64,000 nucleotides of DNA. Source: Enoplolaimus lenunculus (lineage: Eukaryota > Nematoda > Enoplea > Enoplida > Thoracostomopsidae). How positions within the stretch are numbered: the stretch's first letter is position 1; each line of letters opens with the position of its first letter. The stretch covers positions 1-64,000 of the forward strand of contig JASANG010002873.1 in NCBI GenBank assembly GCA_030248215.1, in the 5' to 3' direction. Below are positions 23,961-59,148 of the stretch, piece after piece. Under the pieces are notes generated by a model. That model had not been told where the DNA came from. It did no database searches and saw nothing but the letters and a program-made list of their open reading frames with translations. The position numbers were made by a program, and so were the translations under genes.

Positions 23961-24290
23961 CTGCCTAAAATCAAAAATCTTAAATTGGGGATGTATCCGG
24001 TATTTTTCCCATAAACTCAGTTACAGACATTTAAATGTCACGTCCATTGTCCTGAAAACCTTATTTGTCCCAGCGGACAGCTGGGCGGTCCAAAACACGT
24101 TTTGCGTTTCCATTAACATTCATTTTGCAAAATCAAAAATCTTGAATTTATTGTTCGTGTATCCGAAATTTTCCACACACTCAGTTACACACATATATTA
24201 TATGTCATGTCCTGAAAACCTTATTAGTCCCAGCTGACAGCTGGGCGGTCCAAAACACATTTTGCGTTTCCGTTAACATTATTTATTTTG
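23961..24290. repeat. Two diverged 160-165 bp tandem repeats
   Basis: CAGCTGGGCGGTCCAAAACA and GTCCTGAAAACCTTAT blocks recur at a spacing of 160 bp. The copies differ at scattered positions, so this duplication is older than the 395-bp one. It lies directly beyond the last supported USP7 exon. Confidence 0.7.
24282..24287 (-). terminator. Possible USP7 polyadenylation signal
   Basis: AATAAA on the minus strand lies about 80 nt downstream of the TAA at 24366. It supports the model in which USP7 ends in exon 31 rather than splicing on. The hexamer is common in AT-rich DNA, so this is suggestive only. Confidence 0.4.
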
Positions 24291-24365
24291 CATAGATTCG
24301 AGGTTAAATCCAAATAAATTACTGATAAAACAATGTTGTTTAGGATACTACCGAAATATACTTTG

Positions 24366-47339
<22,974 letters not shown>

Positions 47340-47511
47340 ATGACATTTATGCAGCAAAAATTAGATTCTAAAACTTATTTCCCGTATTCTCAAATGTCTC
47401 AGATATCTAACAATCGTCAATGTAACGGTTTCGAAAAAAACCGGTGCTAAGTGTACAAACAATTGACAATATATACAGCATCTATCTATATGTTGATAAA
47501 CGTGGTATAGC

Positions 47512-47905
47512 ATATGTATGTGCATAGAGCGTGTAATGTAAAATACAAACATACACGTGTACATATAGCGTTACACAAAAATATAATAGCGATAGCGTGG
47601 TGTAATGGGTAGCGCGCTTGATTCGTGAGTCAGGGCTTCGAGGTTACCACGCTGGTGTTCACCCTCGGCATCACTTGCCCTCTAGTTATGGTGTTTCTTT
47701 GGTGTGCATTAATTCCCGTCTCGGTGTCAGTCTGTAACCTGTGCCCTGTACATATCAGGTGCCACATTCTTCTTGTTATATTGCCCATTTATGTGCCAAT
47801 ATAATTATGTTTGTACTTTCTGCCAAATCACTTAAAACACCCGTCTTCGGATCGGTCGAACACTCCCGTTTTAGCCAGTCCCAACCTTACACTGACACTA
47901 TACAA
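47512..47905 (+). mobile_element. tRNA-derived SINE, upstream of USP7
   Basis: The head GCGTGGTGTAATGGGTAGCG, with the arms GCTTGA/TCAGGG and TTCGAGG, can fold like a tRNA. GCGTGGT pairs with ACCACGC. A long unrelated body follows, ending CCCGTTTTAGCCAGTCCCAA. The body and head recur in the next copy, which makes a SINE more likely than a real tRNA gene. It lies about 170-570 bp upstream of the USP7 start codon, on the opposite strand. Confidence 0.6.
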
Positions 47906-47929
47906 CTGTGACTGAATACGCGGCTTGTG

Positions 47930-48065
47930 TATGTGCAGAGTGTGTAATGTTAAGACATATACATACTCGTGCACATATAGCACCAGGGGAAATTAGGATA
48001 TGGGCCGCGTGGTGTAATGGGTAGCGCGCTTGACTCGCGAGCTCCCGTTTTAGCCAGTCCCAACC
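47930..48065 (+). mobile_element. Second SINE copy, internally deleted
   Basis: Repeats the leader (GTGTATGTGCAGAGTGTGTA) and head (CCGCGTGGTGTAATGGGTAG) of the copy at 47512, then jumps straight to its 3' segment CTCCCGTTTTAGCCAGTCCC. The middle of the SINE is missing. Confidence 0.55.
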
Positions 48066-48102
48066 TTCAAAAGCCCCGGCAGGATAACACCCACCAGAAA
48101 AA

Positions 48103-48165
48103 TATGGCCGCGGAAGAGCGCGCGACCGGAGGGGTCCAAAGTTCGATTCCCGGCGTGGCCATATC
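48103..48165 (+). mobile_element. tRNA-like head of a different short repeat
   Basis: GGCCGCGGAAGAGCGCGCGA, then GGTCCAAAGTTCGATTCCCG and GCGTGGCC. The outer GGCCGCG/CGTGGCC can pair, and GTTCGATTC is a good T-loop (B box). The D arm is too short for a working tRNA. A purine-rich tail follows to about 48260. Confidence 0.45.
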
Positions 48166-48950
48166 TTTCAGAGAAATTTAGGAGAAAAACCCCGCCGCAG
48201 CAGGCCGGACGCGCAGGAACGAAAACAAAAAAGGAAGAAGGAGAAACGGCGTACGGAGAAATTTAGGAGAAAAGTCAAATATATTCGAAGTACGTCGGAG
48301 GAAGGGGTCGTTCCGACCGTGCAGTTCTGACAACAACGGTGTCAATATGTTTAGCCTATCAATAAAATGTCGTGCCGGATTACGTATTTTAAACTTTATG
48401 TTACATATGCAAATAATGCGTTGGATGCTGCAAATCAGAATTTGCTGGCGAAAATTATTGGTTTGATGTTATACAAAACCGTAAAGAACGCTGGCTTTCA
48501 AATATCTCATACACTCGTGTATATCAAATCACTAAATTGCACTAGCTAGGTGAGCTATGAGTCTGCGTTTGTTGAGCTACAAATACAGAAAGCGGGTTTA
48601 CCTAAATACAATAATAATCTTCTGTCACACATGAATTGAGATAAATTTTAGAGAGTGGTCTAATCCGGTAATTGGATTGAATTTGAGGGCTACGCATCTT
48701 CAAAGACTACGACGCAGTTAAATCCTTAAAAAATGCACTGCAGCCCAATGTTTAATATCATATTTGGGAGCACTATTGTGAATTCAAAAGGTATTAAATA
48801 TTTTAGCTACATAAAACATCTTCAATCCTCTAAACATTAAACTGTGAAGAAGGAATGAAAAAAGCCCAATGGCTGGGTTGCATTATCACGACTAAAGTTT
48901 TAGAACGCAAGTGAAGGTGGTTGGTCTTTCTGCCTGTATCCTCAAACGTG

Positions 48951-48995
48951 TGTAGCATCTATCACCAGTTGGTGATAGGTCTAGTAACTTTTGAA
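48951..48995. repeat. CTATCACCAGTTGGTGATAG palindrome repeat
   Basis: The palindromic core CTATCACCAGTTGGTGATAG is followed by GTCTAGTAACTTTTGAACCA. Similar units occur at about 49465-49515, 43622-43675, 22095-22135 and, inverted, at about 55240-55300. The shared flanks (AGTAACTTT, TTCGAAAGTTA) point to a small dispersed family. Confidence 0.5.
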
Positions 48996-49884
48996 CCAAG
49001 GAATGCCGAGGCTTAATCCCTTCTCACATTCAGTTGCCTGTCGGCAATTTAGCGCAGTGTATATACGTTAAATAGTATATATCGCACCGTGTTTAACAAT
49101 TGTAACACGTAATAGTACTAAATCACCACAAGACGTGAGAGCCCCCTCGGGCTCGAGCGTCAAGCTCCTATAGCTGAGTTTTGATGGTATACGCCTCCCA
49201 CTCCAGTCACTGGAGTTCGAATCCTGGCATAAAAGTAGGTCTCAGGGGAAATAGAAAATATTCATGTGAGAAAGGGTTAAAATTCAGCACACTTATCGCA
49301 TATGACCGAATATACTCCTGTACTATTTTTGTTCATTAACTGCAATAGTTTAGTGAGTTTGAAAACCTGTTTACTATTAACTGTGGAGAGTTTTTATACA
49401 CGTTTGAGAATATAGGCCTTGGAAGATTTAAGTACTAATCGCTAAAGCTTATAATCCAGGATGTGTCCTGAACCTATCACCAGTTAGTGATAGGTCTTGT
49501 AACTTTCAAATCAGCGCATGACGAGGTTCAAAATTGGGCACAATTTTTGCATTTGATTTGTCCTACTTCTGTACTAATATATAGCTAAAACTTATAAAAG
49601 TCAAGCTAAATTTCTTAAAGTATGTCAACGCTGAATACTAAAATTTACAACAGAAAACTTATTGTGGAGACGTAACTTAACTCGACCTCAGACTTTACGT
49701 CGGATGTGAACTCAAGATGGGCAGCTGACTTATAGTTAAAAGACGAACATTTTCACAAGTGCACAGTTCCCACTCGAGTATTTATTTATCTCACTACAAA
49801 ATTAGAATTAGAAGCTGCAAATTAGTATAGTGTCTGCCACCATCAGCTTGGCAAGCAGTAAACTTCAGCCGATATGTTCAGATA

Positions 49885-50366
49885 CTGAAGTGACCTGAGA
49901 GAATAAGGCGAAATTATAGTTATAGTGCCTCTCCAGATAACACCCCGCGTTAAATACGAACTGTTATATATATTTTTAATTCACCCCAGTTGTATCCGAG
50001 TTCTTCATATTCGTTCTCTTTGGAAAAATTGGTTTGGTTTGAAGCTTTTCTGTTGATTGCTAGGTCCGTTAAACTTTTTTCTGGATTTAAAATCAGTTTA
50101 TAAAGGTTGTCCTTAGTGTCTGTTACATAGATGAGCGGCTTACGCCATTCTTGTTTTTTTTGGGTCTCTATTATGGACTCTAATTCGAACTTTTAAGGAC
50201 ACATAGTCCACTATTGACTCTTATTAGTGATTAGAACTGCTGAAATCGATCAACTTAATAAGGTCTCTGAACGGAGATACCAGACTCCTATTGATTGGGA
50301 CTCAAAATGGGGACCGACTCAAAATGGAACCGCTCTCATTACGCAATCTTATTCGAGTGACTACAG
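49885..50366. mobile_element. Diverged family A MITE upstream of USP7
   Basis: The left end CTGAAGTGACCTGAGAGAAT follows TA. The right end ATTCGAGTGACTACAG is the family A terminus. The interior holds runs related to other copies (GACTCAAAATGG, GGACTCTAATTCG). It has diverged more than the copies at 20.4 and 54.5 kb. Confidence 0.55.
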
Positions 50367-51190
50367 TTCACACAATGTCACAGAATAAACGAAGGGCTCG
50401 TGGCAAGAGATTCAAAAACTAAATTTTTTAATGGAAAACATAACGTTTTGAACCTGAGCCTGGTTTTTAACAGGACCAGCACCCAAAGGGAACAAACCAA
50501 ACAAACCAAAACAAAAAAACCCCCAAAAACCCAAAGAATCGACTTTTTGTAAAACGAGCATTTTGCCCCCAATTTTGGGAACGCAGTTTTGCAAAACCAA
50601 GTAAATCGAAGCAAGCACGTATCCCCCTATAGGTGGCTCTGCCACTCTTAAATCTATTTCAAACTAAAAACTAAAATACAAAATAAAACCTTAAATCAAA
50701 ATCACACCCTAATGGAGTCCCTGGCTCCACCTAGTCTCTCTTAGAACTTAAGTTAGGCTTAGGCGTTGCTACAAGGCGTAGAAATTATAAAATTTATGCT
50801 ATGGCGGCTGTGTCCGCAATGTAAACTTACCTGGGCCCTGCGTGGCCGTATAATGTTGTTGAATATTATTTCATATCATGTTGGCCTACGCTACGGATAA
50901 CGACATAGCTAGGCTATGTCAGCACCAAAATGGTGCTTTAATATTGTGTGTGTCTCGGTTAAAATTTTATACAAAATTACGTCTGACTTCTCGCTCGATT
51001 CGCTCGTAAAATACTTAAAAGCTGTATTTCACGGCCCATTCTTTCGCCGCGTACCCATACAAAAATGCGTATTTCACAACAACGAAACTGCTTCGCGAGC
51101 CGAGCGACAAGGCAAACGCTTGCTTGCCCCCACTTATGAGCCAGCTTGAGCTTACGTTGATTGAGCTGTGGAAAAGGCCACACGAGCGAA

Positions 51191-51452
51191 CACTGTAAAT
51201 TTCAGTGAGTTGAATTCAACTCAGAATGAGTTGAATCACTCAGTAGTCTGAGTTAGGACTATCAGAGCTCAAAATTTTAAGTTGATTCAATTCGTTTTGA
51301 GATAATTAATAATCAACTCACCCAGAGTCAACTCAATCAGGATGAAAATAAAACTCAACTATGAGAATGAGTTATAATGTTTACTGATATTAATTCAGAA
51401 ATAACCGACTCGCTTGCTGTTTTGATTAATCAACTGATTGGAATTTACAGTG
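51191..51452. mobile_element. CACTGTAAATT-ended MITE rich in GAGTTGA
   Basis: Starts CACTGTAAATTTCAGTGAGT and ends GGAATTTACAGTG. It is filled with GAGTTGA/TCAACTC repeats in both orientations, so it is largely self-complementary. It has no ORF and no clear flanking duplication. Confidence 0.6.
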
Positions 51453-54451
51453 AAGCAAATGTGAAAAAGACCGTAATTTTTGGCATTAAACTCCATTTTT
51501 ACCCACTTCTAAAACGCTTACACCGCCATTGTTCATATAACTGGGCCTAAAAGTAGACCTCTGAGATTTGGCTCGGGTACACAGGCTTCTGTTAAAGTGT
51601 TATATGCCCATTTTCCAATAGAGTACGTGCCACTGCAATCGCTTGTTAGCAACATCAACTTTTATTTGGCAAGCAGAAATTGTTTTCTAACATATTTAAC
51701 TGCCAGTTATGGAACATCCACGTTATACTGCACGCGCTGCTGCAACGAAATGTATGGGTCTTAGTAAGACCCGACGTCGCTTTAACACACTATTACGAGA
51801 CCACTGTAATGTCCGGTAGCCCTAACGAGGACGTAAAGATATACTCCACTGTGTCCATATAACTTAGCTAACATACATAACAACAACACAAACACACATA
51901 TACACTTATTGATTATGCTTAATTTTTTACCTTTTGTCCGACTCCCTTCGGACAGTGTCGGGACAATTAATAGTGTCCGCGTACAGCATAAAATTGTACC
52001 TACAGGCTAGTTGCACCTTCAATTTGTGCACAGATCCCTACCGGGTGGTTGGACAAATTTTTAACTTAGCGAGCGCATTTAAAGCTACAAAACATAAGGA
52101 AAATGACGGCTTTATAGTCACAATCGAACTTTAATCATGTCTCTGCAATTCAGCCAGTGTTATATACCTGCCAGACCGTATCGTTAGTTAATCAATTAAT
52201 ATTGAAACCTTCTGAATTTATATACATATATACATATACACATATATACGTAACGAATATAACATATCAACTCTTGATATAGTGAACTCGCATGGGCGTC
52301 AACGTATTATGCATCCGATTACTTTCCAAGACGTCTCTTAGTGATTTTTAGAAACTTTACGTCTTAAGACGACACATTTACAACTAATGACAGTTGAAAT
52401 CGAGGTATGTTTGAGTATACAAAAAACAACTGTGGAACTGGTAAATTGTACAAATCTTCTGTAACGATATCCTACATGTTTTCGATAGCTGTTTTGAGCG
52501 CAGTTTCTGTGCTGGTTTTTAAAGAAAACTAATTTTTTTGGCCTGGGAAAACCACATCTTTGTGTATACATATTTCATCTAACATTGGCTTTCAGAAATA
52601 CGTTTCATGTTGATTGTATCGTGAAAACGTACGTGTTTTTGTGTTTTTTTGCAGTTTTGAGAGTATCTTTGTTGGTTCGTGAACCTATTTAGGGCCCGTC
52701 TCAATTCAGCACGCTTGGGGATGCAAAATAATTTTAGGACGGGTAAAGTTAGAGTTGAGTTGTCATACCTTTACAAACGATGCAAAATTTTCTAGGCAAG
52801 GCAAAATTTTTCGGACGGCTCGATCTATTTAAATTATACAACGTGGTGCATCTTATGCAAAAGTGGAAAGAGGTATTTGATTTTTTACCCGCGTTGCACT
52901 TTACCCGCGGAAATTTTATGTTTTTACCCGCGGTTATACCCGCGCATATTTCCTTAACCGTTATACACCTTACTTGCCCTTATTTTTTCTTATGCGTTCA
53001 GTACAGTTGTGTGTGTAATTTTACAATGCGCAGATGTGCTTCGCTCGATTTATACGTTATAAAAAACTCTTTATCAGTAACTTTCAAAATAAACCATTAA
53101 GTAGAAATTGTAACACCGGACAATATTGCACATTACGCCTATCATCCTTAAAACTAGGTTGTTTGCCGATTGGCGATCACTCTTGAGAGCGTAAATCACA
53201 CATTTCTTTGCGGTTTTGTCGATGGCTGCTGCTCCGGTCCTGGTGGCATTCGCGTTGAAATGTTTTCGTGAACTTTGTCGTAAGTTCACTTTAACGTTAA
53301 GTTGAGAGCTGAGTTTAATAAGTATAACTATGAGACATAAAAACTTTGGTACACATTTTTCAGTATTTTTATTTGTCACACTTTTTTCAGCTTTTTTTCA
53401 AAACCTTTTGAACTTCTACAACCAGGGAGAGAACTTTAATATGTTTCACCTCAGGAGTGGTTTTTTTTCCAAAAAAATCTGAAAACTGACCCACAAAAAG
53501 CTTTTTGTGTTCCCTGAAGAAACGAAAAACGGAAAAGAAACAAAAACATGTACTTGTTTTCCAACAAATGGGTACATATATAGGTCAGCGGCAAACCATA
53601 TTCCGCGGCATTGCGATGCGGTAAAGCATAAACTTTTAACTTTTTTTTGTGCTTATTAGGCTTAATAAACTTAGTCTTAGGCTACGGTGTAGACATATCC
53701 TTACGCTTGGACTCGAGCTTAGCCACATATTTTAAGATCAAAGATTTGTGTATACATCAGCAAAAATATCGCGAGCGAATTTCGGTTTCAGTTGAAACGG
53801 CATAACATATGCTGCGTCTCAGGGTCGCTTCAGTGCAAGCTACAAGTTTAATGAGGTAACCAATTCGGATACCCAGATACGTAGAGATAGCCGGATATAT
53901 ATCCGGCAAGAATTGTCGAATATCCGGATACGAGTAAATATCCACGCACATTTCGCTGATATTGAAGCAGCATAAGTTGCTTTTAGAAAACCGGCTGGTG
54001 ATATATGTTGTGTTTTATGAGTCAACGTTTTGATAAGTTTTTGATGCTTACGTTAATAGTATTTTTAGGCAAATGCTTGTCAGTCACATAACCAAAAATT
54101 TGAGGGCCCAAAAACATTTTCAAACAAAGCGAAGGATTATTTTCGTAAAATTCTGTAGTCGAAAAATATTTCTGGCCAAGCGGTGACGCTTTCAGCATAG
54201 CGTGGGACGGCGCCTCTGCACCCCCTCGCGGGACTTATGCTTGTGGTGTGGATGGGAGATTAATTTATTTGGTGCGTATTTGCGTTTACTGGTTTTTAAG
54301 TAGATTCCAACTCAAGATTACAAATAATTGTTTGCTTTGTGAGTGACGTGGCTGTTTTGGGCTATATACGGGAAACAATAGTACTCTTGTAGTTTTAATT
54401 CGGTGCTGCAAGAATATTTTCTATTTTATCTGAGAACTAAATTCTAAGCTA
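51453..54451. other. Gene-free stretch of 3 kb
   Basis: Contains TACATA microsatellite sequence near 52225, weak GGATAT-type repeat remnants near 53840-53945 and a TTAGGC-like run near 53655-53715. Short open frames on both strands show no domain similarity. Confidence 0.5.
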
Positions 54452-54898
54452 CTGTAGTCACCCGAATTAGAGGGTGTGGGGTAATAAGAGGGGGTCCCCA
54501 TTTTGAGTCCCAATCAATAGAAGTTCGTATCCCTAATAAAAGTCCGTAAGCGGATACAGTCGCTAAATCCTAATTAGAGTCCATGAAGGCCAGTTATTCC
54601 TTATTGTAGTGCATAAATGACTTCAGGACCAAAAAATTTGAATTCGAATCTTTAAAGCGTACTTAAATTTTGAAAGCACATTCCTAAGTATAACCTTGCA
54701 TGATCGCTCAAGCTATTGACGCAAGACAAATAAACGTTTAATTCAACGGATAGTTTCAGTACCGGATATATATCAGTAACGAAGGGTGGCGGAGCGTGGG
54801 TTAAAAATAAATAACAGTCCGTAACTGAATAACAATGGGGGTACGATCTGGAGAGGCCAAATAAATATTACTCCCCCGTCTTATTCGGGTCACTACAG
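54452..54898. mobile_element. Tc1/mariner-like MITE (family A), full length
   Basis: A 447-bp element flanked by TA. Its ends are CTGTAGTCACCCGAATTAG and the reverse complement of CTGTAGTGACCCGAATAAG. Its interior is colinear with 101-515 over nearly the whole length, which defines the consensus of this family in the window. Confidence 0.78.
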
Positions 54899-56413
54899 TA
54901 CGATTGGAGGCATTGTTGGGAGGCATTTACGATCAATGGCCCCACCATACGGCTTGGTAATGAAGTGCAAAGGTGGTTCCATGTTTTCTGAGAGGTTTCA
55001 CGTGCACACTTTACACAAAATACCGGTTGTCGAAAGCGAAGGATTCAAAATTTTTGTTTAAGTAATGAGTTATCTCGAGCGTCCTCCGGAAACTGCCCCA
55101 TCATCCTGCAGGTATTTTCTTACGCCCATATTTTCAAAAAAATTCTCTAATTATTGCAGCGGTTGGAATTAAAATTTGGTGCAGGAGTAGACCAAATCAT
55201 ATGCGATAATTGTACTAAATTTTGAGTATAAGCATTCGCTGGTTCGAAAGTTAATACAAGATCTATCGCCAACTGGTAATAGATGCTACACACATTTGAG
55301 AATACGCGCCCTAACATCAAGCATACTTAGCTGTTATTAGCGTTCAGATCACCTCAAAGGAATGGCAGATTCATATATAATAGCTAAAAAGCACGAGAGC
55401 GAAGTGAAGGATAGCCAAACTGCAAATTTAATATGAAATCATCACAAACAATTTGGTTTTGATTTCGGTCAGCACCAAGACCTGGGTGCCCCCCCGCGTG
55501 GTTCCGCCGGGTTCGCTTAGAAAATATTTTACTGTAGCAAACTTTGAGCTGAATATACCATCACGCGAGGGTATCCATTAATATAATAGTTTAGCATATT
55601 CAGTGCGGTAAAAATCACGCAAAATACTATTTTAATACATTTAGCTAAAATAGCAATTTGGCGTGTAACAATTGATTTTAGATTGGTAGCTTTGTTGAAA
55701 AAATAGCGAAAAAACAGAGCCGCAACAACACTGGGGCAATGGAAGGTCATCGCCGTGCCTACGGACAAGGTTGCAACAGAGTGTAACCGGATATCCGTTT
55801 CCGGTAAAAATCGGAGTCCGTATCCGTTAGACAAATACCGGAAATTCTGTTCGTTTTTATGTTCAATATTTGTTGTAAATCACGTATATATCTCGCAATT
55901 TTTCATTGCAGATTGCTGCAATTGTTCGATATGAAGTAAAAATTACGCAATTTATCCAAAATCTTGAAAATTTCAGTGCTTCCGCTATCATGCTTTATCC
56001 TAAGCCTAAGATTGAGCCTTGCCAATTCATAGACCTAATCTTGAGCCAAACGATTACGTAATACTAAAGCTAAATCCTAAGATAAGCCATTGGAATTGCT
56101 TGCAATGAATTCTTTCGAAATCACAAAATCCCAAAATCCACCACAAACAAGAGCTATCAGTTTTTTTAGCCGAGACGGTGCGATTTTTGGGACGGCAGTC
56201 AAGTTTACATGCGCCTATCTATTTATCAGAGACGCAGCCATGATTATATTTTGCGGCTGCTATAACAACTTCTTTTGACAGTCTAGAATCCAGCAAAGCA
56301 TGTGGTAGCTTTATTTGTAATAAAAATTTTGTAACCGATATATACCTTTGATCCCTTTCCTGTACCAGTACTGAATACAACATGCATGGGTTTATAATAA
56401 ATAAATTCATTCA
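54899..56413. other. Gene-free stretch
   Basis: Holds an inverted copy of the CTATCACC palindrome repeat at about 55240-55300, a decayed GTAACCGGATATCCG hAT-like end near 55783 and CTAAGCCTAAG runs near 55990-56090. No gene is recognised. Confidence 0.45.
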
Positions 56414-56580
56414 GGCTTGTAGCCAGTCACCTTGCTAGGTAGCGGGCTACACATTTTCCAAGATGGACATACAAGGGTTTTGATGACTTACAAGCAAGGT
56501 TAAAAATTTTCTAAGGAAGGAAGGGCAAAATTTGTTCCAGCGTGGGCCGAAACCCGCCTGCTCCTGTTCTTTTACACGCC
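56414..56580. mobile_element. Family F repeat
   Basis: Starts GGCTTGTAGCCAGTCACCTT and has the core GACTTACAAGCAAGGTTAAA. The right end is degenerate. Confidence 0.45.
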
Positions 56581-57218
56581 CGCATGTATTGTAAAATATT
56601 TTACGGACAGCGGAACGATTTTTCTGGGAAAATCTGTTAAATTCAAGCCGTCCATAAGATTGTAACTAATCAGTTTTAAAATTACCTGAAATCTTTTTCC
56701 TAACTTTATTATTATTCCAAAGGTATCGTCGGCCATCCCCACGCGGTCTCCTGGTTCCGGTATGCCTAAATTATATTTGAATGTCAAAACCAGAAACCAA
56801 CAGCATTTGAGTGTTTTATTCTGTCTTGAAATAGGTATTTTTTTGAATAAATTTTTTCGATCTTCGAGCCAAACGGTGTATCACACTGTGTTGTTCGTAC
56901 AAATGACATCTTTTTCGGTTATGCAAAATTAAGGAAAAAATTTGCATACATCAAGCGTTTGAACCGTGTCTCTGTATTGGCTATAATTAGATCTAAATTA
57001 TGCTCCAGGATAAGGACGTTGATAAAGGAAGTGGGGCGGAGCGATATGTGCGCCATATCCATTGGTTCCAGTGGATTAAACTTACCCGCATATCAAAAAT
57101 ATGTAAACTTCGGTCATTTTAATATCATAAAATGGGTTAAGCGGAACCATTGGCAGAAAATTCTTGATATTCGGCTGCTTTGAAGTTCTCTTGACCCTTC
57201 GACAATCCACAGCAATTT

Positions 57219-57429
57219 CACTGCAAAAAATCGTGAGTCAAATTGACTGTCTCCGAATTAGGCTCTACGGGACTACACAAACTGAGCCAAATTCGACTCC
57301 GCCAGAGTCAAACGTGCGTCACAGTGTGTCGAATTTGACTCTTGCGGAGTCGAACTTGACTCAGTTTGTGTAGACATGCAGAGCCTATTTCGGAGGGAGT
57401 CATTTTGACTCACCATATTTTGCAATGTG
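57219..57429. mobile_element. 211-bp palindromic MITE with GAGTCAAATTGACT arms
   Basis: Starts CACTGCAAAAAATCGTGAGT and ends ACTCACCATATTTTGCAATG then TG. About 95-bp arms pair through GACTCCGC/GCGGAGTC, ACACAAACTGAG/CTCAGTTTGTGT and AGGCTCT/AGAGCCT. The centre is near 57315. The ends resemble the CACTG-type termini of hAT or PIF-like MITEs. Confidence 0.65.
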
Positions 57430-57674
57430 AGTTCCCATTCTAAAGTTCAAAGCCGCGACCCCTCGTCCCTGATGTGTATCCGCAATGTAGAAGGCGATCG
57501 CTCCCCTTCCCAGTGCAGGCGGCATATCATCGGTCCTGCTAATAGGACCAAAGGAAAGATCTTTGATGCAATTTTTTTCTAACCATTGAAGTGAAACCAT
57601 TGCCCAGGAGCTCACAGAAAACAAGATCAAAGGGTTCGCGATCCCCAGGCGTAATACGAGATGACATTGGTTGG

Positions 57675-58060
57675 TAAAGGCTTCAGTCCGTCACCGTCCG
57701 TCACTGCACGGTATCGTAAGTGTATAATTTGCTTACAACTCACGGTGACGGACGGCGCCGTGCGACGAGTATAACGCCACCCATTGAGTTTCGCTATACT
57801 TATCGCACGGTACCTACGTCCCGCGTACCTCGCTGTCCTTCACCGTCCGTCGCACGTACGGCGCCGTCCGTCCCCATGTATCACGGTCCGGTATCATAAG
57901 CGAATTACTCACGAATTATACCGTATGGTGACGGACAGTGGCGGACGGCGCCGCACGAGTGATGGCGACGGACGGCGACGTGCGGGTGATGAACAGTGAC
58001 GGACGGCGCCGTACGGGTGACGGACGGCGCTACAGGCGACAGACGCCGCCGAACGGCATT
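57675..58060. repeat. GC-rich GACGGACGGCGCCGT repeat cluster
   Basis: GC-rich stretch in otherwise AT-rich DNA. It has many copies of GGTGACGGACGGCGCCG and its reverse complement CGGCGCCGTCCGTC, separated by short spacers such as TATCGTAAG and ATAAGCG. Related CGGCGCCGTACGGCAC sequence lies in USP7 intron 26 (about 27868-28008). Open frames across it arise from composition. Confidence 0.5.
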
Positions 58061-59148
58061 AAAATAATTAAAAACATTTCTCAACGCAAATGCGTTCGTT
58101 TAGGTGACGTTATATTTGGCGAGCGGCGATGTCCGTTACTGTGCAATACTATGCGACATCGCACGCGAAACGCCGGACAGTCCAATCACGCCACCTTAGG
58201 GCGGTATTATACTTTTTTACATTACATAATTTAATGAAACACAGTGCGGCTGGGAGTCATTACTAGAATAACAATAGGCTTTATGTTTGTAATTATTAAG
58301 TTTTAGCATCTATGTTAGGCTTAGCATTTAGCTTAGACTTAGATTAGTTTATACCTTAGCTTTAAGTGTCGATTTAGAAACTAACCATATTAGGTCGTAG
58401 GTTTTAATGCTTAGGCTTAAAGGCCTTAGGCTTCATAGTTTTGCCTTCTATTAAAGCAGCACTTGTGTGAGGGACGAAAAACGAGTATCCTAAGCCTAAG
58501 ACGTTAGCCTAAGCATTAAAACCTATGACCTGTACTCGGGATGTGTTCTATACCTGGTTTAGATGCAAGCGATCAAAAATACGCTTATATTGTTCCATAC
58601 AATCAAGGTTGACTAACGATATCAACAGGTTTTACCAGGCATGCAACAGGGCAACCGGTATAGATTGATTTAAGCTATATCAGATTTCATTTTATCAACT
58701 AACTCCCTACCGAGGTCTACGCTACTTTGATGTACGGTTATTCTCTGATCAGTGAACGCATAATTGGCTGAGTTTGATAAAAATGGTTTAAAACTATGCG
58801 CTTATGTCAAATCGTTGTTTTCTAAGCAGTGATTTTAAATTTTTAGTACATTTTCTTAAAAAAGAAGATATCACGGCTAATTCTGCTAGTAAAACTGATT
58901 AAGTACAATACAAGAGGAGGGATATAAAATATCAGGGTCTCAGCAGCTACCCCTCATACCCCCCATTTGGGGGGGCACCCACCCATAATAGAGCCCCCAC
59001 CGTAACCAGTTGAAACAGCAACCGTTTTGAAATGCGTCTAGCTTCTCGCTCACTTCGCTCGCACCCTGGTCTGCTCTGGCACTGTGAAATATATCGTTTT
59101 CCTTACATTTCTGCAGTAAAATGGCGATGTTACAAGCTTCAACCAAAG

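Noticed and set aside
49136-49225. tRNA-like segment ending GGAGTTCGAATCCTGG
   Set aside because: Has a T-loop-like GTTCGAATC but the acceptor and T stems do not pair properly. Probably a decayed SINE head, too weak to list.
57938-58234. 98-codon plus-strand frame rich in Arg, Asp and Gly
   Set aside because: Arises from the GACGGACGGCGCCGT repeats. The composition reflects the repeat, not a protein family.
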